DNA of 64,000 bases from Cryptomeria japonica (taxonomy: Eukaryota; Streptophyta; Pinopsida; Cupressales; Cupressaceae), in NCBI RefSeq assembly GCF_030272615.1, contig NC_081408.1, forward strand, positions 406,822,889-406,886,888. The letters run 5' to 3'. Made by a program: the position numbers and the translations under genes. Of this stretch, positions 11,641 through 24,283 are shown one piece after another. The notes under the pieces were generated by a model. That model was not told the DNA's origin. It made no database searches and saw only the letters and a program-made list of their open reading frames with translations. Position 1 is the first letter of the stretch; every line of letters begins with the position of its first letter.

Positions 11641-13155
11641 GTGTAGGTAAGATAGAAGGTGAAAGAAAACTAGAGACAAAGGAAGAGGAAAGAGACGTTA
11701 GCAATGAAGGAGAAGGGAAGAAGTAGATTAGGAGAAAGATGGTAGGGTTGAAGGAGGAGGAGGACATGAAGGAGGAATTATAGTTCAACATTCATATTGA
11801 TTACAATTTCAAAGAAATTATAGTTCAACATACATATTAATTTTGATGTTAATTTGACATTATAAATTATCTAGTACATAATTAATCTAATTTATGGTTT
11901 GTATTTTTATTGTGTAGTCATCTCCAAAGCCATGATATACTTTGAAGAGGCTCCATTTTTATGATCCATCAGTAATTGAGGCTTTTCTAGAGATGTATAA
12001 CATCACTTTTGAATATTTAAGGATTGATACATAGCCAATTGGCATGTATATTGTATTTAAATCTTTGTATGGCATATGCCACATTTTGTATCTTTTATTG
12101 AGTTGGCATATATGACATTTTTGTATATGTACATACAATATTGTTCTACATTTTGATATACAAAAGTTTATATTCGATCTAATTTGTTCCTTGTGTGCAA
12201 GTCTTCCTACTGTAATACTTGGAAATTGTAAACTCATAGTATCATGACATTGCGCATGCATAGAAAAAATTGAACCAACAGAACATATCTAGAATATGCA
12301 TAGAGAGTACACAAAATTTGTAAAATATCTATGCATAGAGAGTCCACAAAATATGCAAAAAAATCCCCCAAAAAAATTGAAAGTTGCAAAAAAAATTTTA
12401 AAAATTGCAAAAGTTGCAAAAATTTGCAAAAACCATCATGGGCATGAACTGTTAGTGCCAATACATCTGAGTAGGTGGACTTATGTTAGGCATGCTACTA
12501 TTTTGCTTCCCAACTTGCCCAAGCATTTAGGGATATACCATAGTGACACTATCTCTTAAGTGCCCTATTTTCAAATAACTGTCAAACTTTGACGAGTTGT
12601 TTCTAGGTGAACCAAGGGAGAATTGATGTGAGGGAAAATGGTAAGTTTAATCCAAATTAATATTAAAATATTAAAATAACATTCAAAATAACATAAAACA
12701 CCATTATACCTTCACAAAATCTTCACTTGTTCCTTGGATTGAGCTTGATGAAGTAGAGGCGTCCTTGTTGCTCCACTTGATTTTCTCTTTGGATAGGGGA
12801 TATGTAGATTGCTCTCCACTACACAACAAGGTTGGATTTGGATTGGACTTGAATGATGATGGTGGATGAGAGGGATTTGGCTTAGGTGAGGGAATATTTG
12901 GGTATTATGATGGTATGATGGAGGATTTTCATCCTCAAATGGACAGCATAAGAATATGATGGAAGTGGATGATTTTTGAGGAGATGAGACTCAAATTTAT
13001 AGATTGGAGGAGGCCATAATGGAGGGCTAAGATTGATTTTGAGATGAAGGGATATGATTGAAGGAAAGAGTGGGAGAGGATTGAGAGGACAAGGTGTGAG
13101 ATTCAAGAGATATGTCATAAAGGCATTTCTTGTCTCCACACCTCTCAAGGTACAT
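11641..13155. other. No recognisable gene; A-rich and GA-rich blocks
   Basis: 12280-12440 is A-rich with repeated TTGCAAAAA words and a repeated CATAGAGAGT(A/C)CACAAAAT phrase. 12700-13150 is GA-rich on the plus strand and resembles untranslated LTR-element sequence. No protein motif or element boundary was seen. Confidence 0.4.
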
Positions 13156-13340
13156 GGGGAAGAGTTCCCCAAGTACATTGGGAAGAGAAAAGGAATATAA
13201 AATTCCTTGGGGGAAGGGAAAAGGAATTGAAAATTCCCAAATAAGAGATGTGTGGGAAGACTAAATGAGAAAAGGAATTAAAAATTCTTTGGGAAGAGGA
13301 GGCATGGGGAGATTCAAAGAATTTGAATTTCCTTGAAAGG
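13156..13340. repeat. Five short palindromes in a row
   Basis: GGGGAAGAGTTCCCC (13156-13170) is followed by four related units: AAGGAATATAAAATTCCTT (13190), AAGGAATTGAAAATTCCC (13221), AAGGAATTAAAAATTCTTT (13272) and AAAGAATTTGAATTTCCTT (13316). All keep a GGAATT/AATTCC-type pairing with small changes, and are separated by GGGAAGAGG-like linkers. Confidence 0.7.
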
Positions 13341-13831
13341 ATCAAAATTGACCCATCCCTAACCAAGGTGATTAGGGGTGTGCAAATGATTAAGGGGATT
13401 GATTAGATGACTTAATGAGTGATTGGAGTGCACGTGGGAAAGTTAAGAGGATCTGACATGAGGAGAGAGAATGAGTGGAGGAATATAAAATTAGAGGATA
13501 ATGATGGATTGAGATTCTACTTTTTGTGAGGGATTCTATTTTATCAGATGGATTGGGAGTGTAATTTTGATCCAATAAATCACAAACCTAAGAGGTTTCT
13601 GAAATGGATAAAATTAAAAAAATTGCCCTCAGAACACTAGTGTTTGGAGGCTTTAGCAAGCATTGGAGATGCACTAGGATCATTCATAGGGATAAAAATT
13701 TTAAACCCCATTTTGACATTACTATTTACTTCCACTTGTTTTGGTTAAAATACTTTATGCACGTTAATATGCTTTGAATATATTTATCTTGATTTGGAAA
13801 TCAGATGAATGAATGTGGAATCATTCTTATA

Positions 13832-13875
<44 letters not shown>
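13832..13875. repeat. (AT)n(GT)n microsatellite
   Basis: About 20 bp of AT dinucleotides run directly into about 23 bp of GT dinucleotides. Confidence 0.95.
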
Positions 13876-14165
13876 TTTAATAACAATTGACTACTATTGT
13901 AATCTATTGAGTTGGATGCAAGAAATGAAAGATCTTGCAGAGGGGAGGAAGAGTATCACTCAGGAGAGGAATTTGGTTCGGTAATCTTAATATATGTGCC
14001 TTATTGAGTTTTCACACACTCACGACCTAGTTGGTCGACTTGAGTTATATTAGTTGGGTAGAGATAATACGTCTTCTATCGTTTGGGTGATGTTTTATAT
14101 TGGTGATGTTTAGTGAAGTGTCGTAATGTTTGGGTGATGTTTAGTGAAGTGTTGTAATGTTTGGG

Positions 14166-14222
<57 letters not shown>

Positions 14223-14362
14223 ATATACATATATATGTATGTATGTATGTATGCATATATATGTATATGTATATGTATATGTATGTATATACATACACAC
14301 ACATGTGTGTGTATATGTATATGTATACACACACACATATATGTGTGTGTGTGTATACATAT

Positions 14363-14421
<59 letters not shown>

Positions 14422-14459
14422 CATATACATGCATATATACATATACATACACACATTTA

Positions 14460-14535
<76 letters not shown>
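14166..14535. repeat. Compound microsatellite with inverted GT and AC arms
   Basis: A (TG)n run at 14174-14220 and an (AC)n run at 14367-14415 are complementary. They flank 145 bp of alternating purine-pyrimidine sequence that is itself rich in inverted TATG/CATA blocks. (AT)n follows at 14470-14535. The long open frames (alternating Cys-Val, His-Thr, Tyr-Ile) are composition artefacts. Confidence 0.95.
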
Positions 14536-14539
<4 letters not shown>

Positions 14540-15239
14540 TTTGAGTTTTCAATATATATATACACTTATATGTATATATTAATATAATAATTTTATTGTT
14601 ATCGACCTGCATGTTTATTGTCCACGTTAGAGGATGTTTCGGTCTGCACCCCATTGACCTCAACCTCTGCATGGAGGGAGGAGTGAATTTAGGAAGGGGT
14701 GCCCACCACAGAGGGTGGCGCACCCTAAACCTAAGGAGGGTGGTGTGGTGGTAACACTATCACCTCTCCCTTTTTATTTGCAAGGGAAGCGCTATGTATT
14801 AAGTGCTCGATACACATCATTCCACTTTGCATAGGGTGAAGTTAATGGGTTTGATAATATCAACCCTTCCCTTCCACTTTGCTAGGGATAAATTTAATAG
14901 GATCAATACCTTGGTTAAAACATCGCTCCATTTCATAGTAATAAGACTTGGTCGTTAAGAGGATGGTAATTAGGTAGAAGTCAATATTGATTAGGAGTAT
15001 GAGATATAGTTGACTAGGTAACAACCTAATTATTAATACTTATATTTTTAATAGATAATTGGAGATAGAGTTCTATTTGTATAGGTAAGTGTTGAGATTG
15101 ATTAATCATCATATTTGACTTAGTAAAGGATGACTCATTGTATTATTTTTGTGGACCATTATGTGTCAACCATGGAGATAGAGAGTAGCCACATAGTCTA
15201 AGTGGTGGTGATAAGTAAGAGAGATGTGACAAATTAGAG
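14536..15239. other. No gene; short GC-rich palindromic patch
   Basis: Around 14690-14760 a G+C-rich patch contains paired words (GGTGCCCACC and GGTGGCGCACC; GTGGTGGTAACAC followed by ATCACC) inside otherwise AT-rich sequence. The rest shows no gene or boundary. Confidence 0.4.
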
Positions 15240-16797
15240 AGTTTAATTGTAGCATTAAGTCTCTCGAATTTTATGTATAAATAGAGGATCATATCTCATC
15301 TTTTGGGATCATATCATCTTATCTCTCATTTTGCTTTCATCCCATCTCATCTAAGTTATCCATCTCCATAATCTCTTTCCATTTGCTTATTTTTCTTCAT
15401 TTCGTAGTTCTTCATTGAGAGAAGAGGATAGTTCAAGAGTTGTGAGGAAGTGGGCTAGTTGCTATTGTGGAAGGCTTGGGAATTTATGTGTCAGTGGATA
15501 TATTGTGAATCTAGTGTCATTAAGGAAGGAATTGGTAATGCATGGTAGCTATAATCCAGGCACAAGTATTCTACCCTCTCTTTTATATTGATATGTTATA
15601 TATAGATTATGACGTTGCATAGGCTTAGTTGAAGCTATGATAGGTATTGTGTTACTTGGAGTACATGTATTCTTGTGTGATGGAAATTTGTAATCTTATG
15701 AATAGATTCATGTATGTGATTAATTATGCTTTATTAAAGAAATGATTTAAATTGAGATACTTATAGGATATGCATTCTTGAGATGATAGAAACTTGATAA
15801 TCCTTATGATTAGATTTACATTATGTATGTAATAGCCAAAGATAGAGCTATGCTATAATATGTATCTATAGCACATAAAAATGATTGATTTGGTTAATCA
15901 TGAGGTTAAGTTTTGACCTTATGAGAAAGGTATGAGAATAGGATAAATGGTCAACTTACTATAATTATGTTATGATATGATGTGAAAATTGAATATAGGA
16001 AATAATGAGTCGATGACCTAGGATTAGATTATCCAGGGTTGGGAATAATTGTAAATGTTTCCTATCATTAACTCATGGGATAAATATGGGATAGTTAAAT
16101 GGTCAATTATCCAAATAGATCAATGAAATGGGTGGACATACGACTCTCACTCAAAGTACTAGGTGATGAATTCTTTGGCCAGAGTAGTGTAGTTTGCCAC
16201 TGTCTACATTGTTGGTTCATTGTGATCCAGGTTTACATACTAGGCAGGGAACATCATACATGTAGGTTATAGCCTACGTATGGTAGCTCTAGATATGTAG
16301 GACACAACACTATTCTCAGAAGGCTATATTATATTGTGAGGTTACCAAACCAAACTCTTCATTGAAGGGTCGAGCCGCTTCAGTTAGAAGAGGCATGGGG
16401 GACTGTTAAGTCTTGGTTGGGTGGAAAAGCGCTTCAGTGATGATCTTCCTCATGTCGTTGGCGGTCGATATTTGAGGATGTATGCCAAGAAGGACATCTG
16501 GACCACTATGTTTTACTTATGTAATCTATAAGATCTGAACAAGATTTATTTATATTCAAATATTCCTAAAGCAAATGGAAGTTTGAAAAGGATAATGTAA
16601 ATGCATTTATATTTTTATGAATATGACATTGTATATGTTTCATGATGAATGAAAATGAAAAGAGATTTATTTCAATTATGTATCTTGAATTGAAAGGAAA
16701 TAGAAAAGTTTTATTACTTGTATTTTGGCAATGTATTTCTTTTACTTGTGGGTTAAAAATTGGTAAATCAAAAGGGTAGAACAATGGGGATGTTACA
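15240..16797 (+). mobile_element. LTR-like region with plus-strand TATA box
   Basis: TATAAATAG (15276-15284) is followed by a pyrimidine-rich leader (CATCTC, TCTCATTTTGC), typical of the promoter and R region of a plant LTR. The region ends at GGGGATGTTACA (16797), a typical LTR terminus. No matching TGTAACATCCC start, primer site or second copy was found, so limits and orientation are tentative. Confidence 0.35.
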
Positions 16798-16879
16798 AAA
16801 ATAATATTTCTTTTGTGGAAAACCAAGTGTGGAGGTCAAAATCCTAGTTGATCTGGACAACAATTTAAAATATTTAGAT

Positions 16880-17852
16880 TTTAGAAATTATAACTAAGAA
16901 AGGAAAATGGAGACAAAGCATAGAAGTGGATTTGATTGAGAAGGGAGGAAGATACATCCTAGGGCATGGGTTTCATGCTAGTACCTCAAAGGATTTCGAA
17001 GATGACAATAAAATTAGAAAGAAGGTCCTTTTCCCTGTTCCACAGGATATAAATAAGGCAAAGGATCAGATTATATAATTTAACACAAAGAATATTGATT
17101 TGGAGGAAGGAGAATGGATATAAATAGATCCAATAATACAAGATTAGGGAACGAGAAGATTTTCAACACCCCAATGGATTATCAATGAAATCTTAGTAAG
17201 GATGCTAAAAATTTGAGGAAGAGTTAACTTTTCTTAAGAATGAAGCTGAAGCTATTCAAAAGGAAATAGATTAAAAATTGGTTGTTAAGTGAAATGAGCT
17301 TAGCCAACATACCTTAGATAATAGGAAAAATATAATAAAGAGACAGGAGGAAATCAAGAAATTAGCTCCCCTATGCGTAAGGAGAAGAAAACAAAACTAA
17401 AAGGTGTGAATTCTAAGGATAAAGTTGGGAGCATACAAAACATTGGAGAGTATAATATGAATTCGGTGGGCTTGGAATTGGAAGCGGTTAATGAATTCCT
17501 TGGCATCACACAAATTACAGAACAAGAGGATGTGGAGACTATAAAAGAAAAACATAAAGTGATTAGGCAAATTTTGGAGTTGGATGATTTGGAAGAGGCT
17601 AAGCAGGAAGCTCTGTTTGGGAATGAGGAGCTTTGAGCAGTGTTGGAAGAGATGGAGGATAAAAGGAAAGGTGGAATTCTTCAAAATATGGCCAATAGAA
17701 GCAAACCATATTGTGGAATGACATTGGGGAAAAGGAAGGGGAGGAAATCCTTATCAAAATTGAGATCCAAAGTTGGAGATGCAGATGATCAAGAAAAAAT
17801 CACATCACTTCTAAAACCAAGGAAGGGTAATACCCTTCCCCAGGGGCCATGA
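16880..17852 (+). pseudogene. LINE ORF1 remnant
   Basis: Plus-strand segments, shifted between frames, precede a LINE endonuclease ORF. The clearest are 17373-17636 (charged, with DVETIKEKHKVIRQILELDD) and 17640-17852 (basic, GKRKGRKSLSKL), ending LPQGP. A segment at about 16910-17080 also reads protein-like (DLIEKGGRYILGHGFHA). The basic C terminus just before an endonuclease ORF fits ORF1 of plant L1-type LINEs, an RNA-binding protein. I cannot see a zinc knuckle or an RRM, so the assignment rests mostly on position. The stop at 17850-17852 overlaps the next ORF's ATG as ATGA. Confidence 0.55.
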
Positions 17853-18678
17853 TGCTCCTAACCTGGAATGTCAGGGGCTTAAATGCCCCTAACAAGTAGT
17901 GTGTAGTGAGGAATTGAATCTCTTCATCAAAAGAAGATATAATTTTGTTGCAAGAGACAAAACTAATCAGTGAAGAGATGGCCTTTTTTCTTAGGAGAGT
18001 TGGTAATTGGAAATCAACATGGGTTCAATTAGAAGGATATTCTAGGGGAATTTCTATTCTCTGGAGGCCTGGAGGGGTTTATTTTAACAAATTGGCAGGA
18101 GGGAAGAACTAGATTGGATGAAGCATCTAGAGCATGTCCCTTAATTTAAATTTTATATAGTTAAATATGTATGGGCCTATCTCCAACACCTCAAGGAGGG
18201 AAGTTTGGGAGGAACTAGACATTTTTATATCTACCTTTCCTTCACATATGTTCATTTGAGGAGATTTAAATGTTATTCTTTATTTGGCTGATATAAGAGG
18301 GGGTGTTCAGAGGATTAATCAATCACAACTAGATTTTAAGGGTTGGGGGAATAAGAATAATTTTCTAGAAGTTGAATTAGGACAAGGGGTGTTTAATTGG
18401 AACAATAAAGGTATGACATTCAATAACATAGCTGAAAAGATAGATAGATTTTTCTTCCAAGGGAATTTGTCCACCTTCCCCTTTGGTCTCGAGGCCTCCA
18501 TTTTGCCTTGTTTTGTGTCAGATCATTTCCCAGATCAACTTATGATTATAGGAGATAAGAAACTAGTTTGTTGTCCCTTCAAGTTTGATAATATCTAAAT
18601 GAGAGAGAAATTTATTCAATTTGATGGAAGGTTGGTGGATGAAAGAACAATTCTCTGGCTCTAAACGTTTTTGCTTTG
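17849..18678 (+). pseudogene. LINE ORF2, endonuclease domain only
   Basis: Starts ATG at 17849. The frame-corrected reading shows the apurinic-like endonuclease of L1-type LINEs: LLTWNVRGLNAP (N-terminal Asn), ILLQETKL (catalytic Glu), then YGP, GDLNVIL (Asp-Leu-Asn), GVFNWNNKG, IDRFFF and SDHFPDQL (C-terminal Asp-His). Many stops (for example after GGKN and in the stretch before YGP) and at least one frame change show decay. The reverse transcriptase is absent. The sequence stops at 18678, exactly where the gypsy LTR begins, so the LINE was there first and was cut by that insertion. The missing half is not recognisable right of the composite. Confidence 0.85.
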
Positions 18679-19408
18679 TGTGTGTGTGAAAAGTGGTAAT
18701 TTGTAAGATGTAAGGCACAAACACTTGAATAAATTATTGCATGCATGGTTACACAGATATAATCAATGAATATAAAAACCATAACAAATCGACCTATTTC
18801 CTTCTAAAAGATGCAAGTATAGACTTGCTCTCAGATTTGTCTAAGCAATACCAGTTACTAGACTACACCAAGGTGAAGGATTTAATCTATATGAACAAAA
18901 ATTGAGCTAAATGGATGCAAGATTAAGCTAGATGGATGCAAGATTAAGCTAGATGGATGCAAGATTAAGCTATGAGTGATTAAAATAAATATGCAAAAAG
19001 CTAAGATGCAATAATCTCAAAGCACAATATTCTCAATGACTCTAGAGCAAAAACTGCATAATAACAATAAATCTCCAGGGTGTTTTGAATAAGAGATGAA
19101 AGACTGAATTTATAGAGAATCCAAAGAGAGACCAATGGTCAAGATCAATTAATGATGAGCGGTTCAGATTCTTCAAGAAAAAGCACAATCTAGGTGAATT
19201 GAAATAATTGGGTTCTTTGATTCAGTTTCAAAGAATATTAGATTGACTTAATCTTGAGATAAATTCCAATTAAAGCTTGATCGAATGCATTGAGATTATA
19301 AGTTTGAGTTTGCATTAGAGATAAAATTAATTGATTCCATGCACATTCCTCTTATTTGCTCAAGATTTTAATTAGAAAAAGCCTTTTCAATGCAACTAAA
19401 CTTCTTTA
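18679..19408 (-). repeat. Gypsy 3' LTR, left part
   Basis: Collinear with 48026-48785 of the 5' LTR. Begins TGTGTGTGTGAAAAG (5' LTR: TGTGAGTGTGAAAAG). Interrupted at 19408 by nested element 1 and resumes at 27403. Confidence 0.9.
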
Positions 19409-20596
19409 TGTTAGGCCCAATATGGAAAGCTAATGTACTAAGAGGGGAGGGGTGAATCAGTACTTCAAATCTTTTCTTTAACAATAAATTTACTGTTAAG
19501 CATAAACTAAATATTGTTGAAACATAATATAATGCTAAAACATATAAATAACATTCATACATGATTCACTCCATAAAACATATATTTTGGTTACGTAGAA
19601 ACTCCTGGTTAGAGAGAAAAACTGCGGTGGGGATGGCACCCACAACTTCACTACTGCAATAATAAAGGTTGCTCAGTTGGAGCTACATGTTTAGCTATTT
19701 CTGATAGCTTACCCTGTTAGGAGTATCAAGATCTTTAAATCTACCTTGCTAAAGGATTTTGCAACACTTATTCTAAATGCTGCACCTGGTTAAAGGCTTT
19801 ACAATTTATAAATTTTGTTAGAGTCTTTTACCCTATTAAAGGTTTCTCTTACAACTCAAAATATTACAATCAAAATCTTACAAAATATCTGCAACTTCAC
19901 ATCTGAAATGTTATAGCAGATTCTATGTGCTCAAAATGAAGTTACCTTGCTTATAGCATACCTCGGTAAATCATAAATTAACTCGGTAAACCTTTCTGTT
20001 TACTCTGTTCCTTGACTGTTCTCTGAAATCCTTCTCGGTGACCTCTGTGTATCTCTATCAATCGTAACAGTCATAACACTCAGTGCTTTCCCATGATTTT
20101 TCTTTTTGCATATGTCTTGCTTCACACACATATATTTGATCCTCAATTCATGTTGTATAAATAGATCTCTTGTAACGGTGATCTTGTTCATGCTTCAATC
20201 TTACAAACATGATTCATTAAATGAATAACCATACAAAATTATTTCATTGGATAGATGTTCTCAAAATCATACAAAATCTTAAGTGCAATTTCCAATGTGT
20301 TAACGGTTCCTTGTTCCTCGATCTTTATAACATGTTTCCACATATGTGTCCAGGTTCAATGAATCTGGTAACACGTTTCACTCGGTGTGTATGAACTCAG
20401 TATACCATCTTTGTTGCTTGGTAGTCATAGAACGTTACTCGGTAGACAGCTCGGTGTATACTAAACTCTGTGACTTGTAACTTCTATAACCGACTGCTCT
20501 ATGCTTACCGACTAAATATTTAGGTAGTAATAACCGACTAGAGTATATAGAATGACTTTGGACATAAAACTAATGACAACTTAGTAAATAGTAACA
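19409..20596 (-). repeat. Element 1, 3' LTR
   Basis: 1188 bp, TG...CA, same length as the partner at 26215-27402. It contains six CTCGGT words (ACCGAG in the element's sense direction). Confidence 0.93.
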
Positions 20597-20614
20597 ATCT
20601 CCCCTTTTGACATT
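20597..20614 (-). promoter_or_regulatory. Element 1 polypurine tract
   Basis: Minus-strand AATGTCAAAAGGGGAGAT ends directly at the 3' LTR. It matches the plus-strand priming site layout of plant Copia elements. Confidence 0.85.
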
Positions 20615-20929
20615 AGTTTTGAAATGTTTGACAAAACTTCTTTCAAAGTCATAACTCAAAAAGTCTATATACTTACAAAATTTGACTAAACTGATAGTAT
20701 ATACAATTGTCAATAAATAGTATACTCAAATATACTCCTCTTATCAATATACTGTACATAACTCTGATTATGTGCATGCACTGTGATCAAAATTATGTAT
20801 TTACTGCTCGGTTCACTGCTCGGTTCACTGCTCCCCCTGTCAAAATTATCTGTATACTCGAATATGCTGATCTGCTCAGTATACTCCTCTTGTATACACT
20901 ATACTCCCTCTTTTTGACAAACATAAAAA
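20615..20929 (-). other. Element 1 3' untranslated segment
   Basis: Lies between the ORF2 stop and the polypurine tract. It holds a short tandem duplication with two CTGCTCGGTTCA copies (20805-20830) and a second purine-run look-alike near 20905-20918. No gene. Confidence 0.6.
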
Positions 20930-23900
20930 CTAGTTACCATTCGATGGAGGCAACTGGTCAAAAATGGATTTATACTTTGTTCTTGCATTGGTGAGAGCAG
21001 CAGAGAGTGCATCCTTGACACTATCCATGAGTGAATTCTGAGCTGTAATATCAGCTAATAGTGAAATCAGACCATCTAAAGTGCTTCCCTCTGGCTGAGT
21101 GGATAAGGAGGTAGCCTTGTTGATCTATTCTTGGATGGAGGACAAGTGTGGAATGAATAAGGTTTGAAGAGTCATAATGTCCATCCTTATTTTGTGCTCT
21201 TCATTCCTAAGTTCCAATTGTTGAGCCATGAGCATTTGTAACTTGGTATAGAAATTCTGAATAGAATTTGGCTCAGTGGTCAATTTATTGGAGAGATCAA
21301 TGATCTCTTTCTCAATCACTTCTGTTTTATTCTTGATATCTTTAATGAATAAAGAAAATGTACAGAGTTTCTGAAATAAATAAAGAATGTGCTTGAGTTG
21401 AGGGGACAACTCAGCAATAAATTTGACAGGTTTTACTTTACCGATAGCAATGGCTTTTTGTACCTCTTCAATCATTTTTGCAGCGAGCTCTTTGTCCTTC
21501 AATTTGCTCAAGTATTCAGATGCATCTACTCCAGATGCTTCTATTTTAGTGAGGAGTTCATCCAGTTGAATATGGATGGCTGCATCTTTTGTCACTGTAG
21601 CTTCAGGTAGTATTTCTGTTAATAGTGCTTTGACCTTCTAAAGTACTCTGTTTTTCTTTTGTATGGCCATTTGTTTCTCTTGTTCTGCTTTGGCTTTGCA
21701 TAGTTCACCAAATTCAATAAGTGCTTGCCCTTTTAAATTGGATATGTCTACATTCAGCAACACAATTGGTTTTGACAAATCTAACTTGAAACTATGCTTT
21801 TTCATTTTCTTTTCTTTAGAGGAGGAGGCTTTCACCGGTTGAACTAATACAATGGCTTGGGAGGCGTGTTCACGCTCAGTAGGTTTCTCGGTAGAGGCAA
21901 CACTTTTGTCAATTTCTTTAGCCTCAAATGTAGCCTTCGGTGAATCCTTGCTCGGGGTCTCAGTTGTAACATTGTCAGTACTTGAAGGGGCTTGAGAAGT
22001 CTGTTCCCCGGTGGCCTGAGAAGTAGCTTCTCCTTTTGTAGACTGGTGACCCTCTTTTCCTTGATAAGTATCCTAAGGTGTCTCAGTTGAAACATGTTGA
22101 CTTACCGGAGGATAGGACTTGACTTGTTCCAAAACTGACTCACTTGATACCAGTTTGGCATAAGCATTCCCTTCTATCATTTCCTGTTCGTGTTCCTCAG
22201 TATCCATGACATCCTCATCAGGTTGTATAGTTTCAGCGGGATCTTGCTCGGTGATATCTACTATTTCAACTTCACCATGCTCATCAGCATTCTTGATTCG
22301 AAAAATTTCTTGTCATTTTTCTTTTGTCTCTTTCTCTACTTCAAGATAAAGGCCATTCATCAGTTCCACGGCTCTTTGCTTGACCAGGAAGTTTGTGTGG
22401 TAGTTTTTCAGATGTTCACTTATCTCATCTACCAACATGTCTGGAAAGAGATGTACCAGACTTCCTTCTCTCATCTTCTTTTCTGAGTCCATAGCATATT
22501 TCCACCTGTTATCAATGTGTAAGTACAATGATGTTGGAAGAGAATTAGTTACTTCCAATGGGACCAATCGGAATTTAAGAAGTGTGCATACAACTGACTC
22601 TTCTATTTGTCTCTTTTTTTCTTCTGTCCGAGAGTCATATTTGACATACCTAAATGCTCCAAATCCACCATATTGTTTCAAATTGGTACAAAAATTATCA
22701 ACACTATGTACATCTTCCCTTTTGCTTTTGACAGTCTGAAATTTATTTTTGTCTTCAGATTTGGTGTCACTTGACTCTTTATTCAAAATGAGCCCCAAGT
22801 AGACTTCTTATAAGTTTTTGTTACCTTTGGAACTGCAACATTTTTCTGTTTCTTGCTCGGTGACACTGTAGATGATCTAGTATTGGGGTGCTTCATTGGA
22901 GGAGTCGGTGATACCTGTGATGTATCCTGTTTCTTCCTTTTCAAAATTTTGCCTTTTGGCAACTCGGTGCTCAATGTAATAGCTGCTTCTTGGGCTTCAG
23001 ATTCCTCCTCGGTGATGACTTGAACTCTCTTGATAGGAGTGGAGGAAGAACCTTCTCCAAATTTCTCCGTTAATGCTTTAATCATTTTTGTTGCTTTCCT
23101 TGTAGCCTTTGGTACTACAATGCTCATTTTGACTTTTTCTTTAACTTCTTCATATGTACCATATCTGATCTCGGTAGCATGCCTTGGTAGTGCAAGAAAA
23201 GAATCTATATGTTGCTGTGTAATGTCAAAATCAATCTCATAACCCATAGGTGGCAAAGATGGAGTTCTCGATTCTACCGCATTGACATAGCAGTAGTCGG
23301 TGTCCACTTCAAAGCATATGTTGTCCTTGTATTTCTCCACCAACTGGGGTGGTCCCCTATGCCTGTTATGCATTTTTTCCTGAAACTTGCTAAAATAATC
23401 ATCCATAATCTCATTGAAGTTATCACCTAGCTGTTTGATGAAGTCATTGATTTGATGGGTGATTGGTCAGTGTAGCTCCCAAACTACATTACCGACTGAT
23501 GGAAAGAATTTCTCAAAATAGAAAAACATGCATACCAAAAGTGATCCAAACTTCAGTGTGTTTGCCAAGTTGTTCTTCTTCGGCTTCCTTATGGTGTTGA
23601 GATTTTCAAACAGTTTTTTCAACAACACTTCGCATAGATCAATCTTCATACCTTTCTTCACAATTTTATAGGCTAAATCAACAGCAGCACAGGGTACACT
23701 GTTTTCCCTTGCCGATTGAAATAAACAATAACCTATGACTCTAATTGCAAACTTCAGCTCTGCATCTGTGACATTGTTCAGTTTCAGACCTCTGCAATCA
23801 GATTCAACTCTGGTTAAAGTGGTCAGTTCCTTCTATGAAATCATTTTCTGAGCTCGGGCATGGTCAAAAATAGGGTAACCAGTGATCAAATGGATGATTT

Positions 23901-24283
23901 CCTTGGTGATCTTGAATGGTTTCTCTTCTAACCACATAATCATGAACTCTGCTCAAAACAAATATAACCCATTGGGGTTTGAAGACTCACGAGTAGGTTA
24001 GGGCTTCGGTCAATCCCTTGATTTTAATATGTTCAAACTTGCTATCCAGTTTTCCATCGATACATAATTCATCATACGTGTCCTTGATCTCTGTGTGACC
24101 TAATTCCTCAACATGACACTTAGTGAAGAATCTGACATCCTCAACTAATAAAACCCTATCCGGAATGAGTGCAAATGCAGTTTTATCATCCGGTTCAGAT
24201 GCTACTTTGGGAGGTAGTGAGTATTTCAGTGAGGGCTTCTCAATGTTCTCAACAACAACGGGTTTCTGAATCTTAGGAGCCAT
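20930..24283 (-). pseudogene. Element 1 ORF2: long protein of unknown function in place of pol
   Basis: Starts at ATG 24283 (MAPKIQKPVVVENIEK) and ends at the TAG at 20932-20930; about 1,100 codons with several stops and shifts. N-terminal globular part: IPDRVLLVEDVRFFTKC, then KEIIHLITGYPIF, IRVIGYCLFQSARENSVPCA and FGSLLVCMFFYFEKFFPSVG. The middle is basic and Ser/Thr-rich (TPPMKHPNTRSSTVSPSKKQ). Next comes a block with SLYLHIDNRWKYAMDSEKKM and then a long helical, coiled-coil-like C terminus. The same parts occur in the same order in element 2 ORF2 (IPAGVIVEEDI, AIHVITGF, CMVIGYRVFYASRINFVPVA, SLYNSLDNKWRTAIEKEQEI). No catalytic motif of protease, integrase or RT is present. Function unknown; it resembles accessory plant transposon proteins only in general style. 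Confidence 0.8.

Noticed and set aside
14076-14723. Long open frames on both strands (Cys-Val, His-Thr, Tyr-Ile repeats)
   Set aside because: They are read-through of dinucleotide microsatellites, not genes.
14700-14770. SINE-like head (GGTGTGGTGGTAACAC...)
   Set aside because: The A-box match is weak, there is no B box at the right distance and no target duplication.
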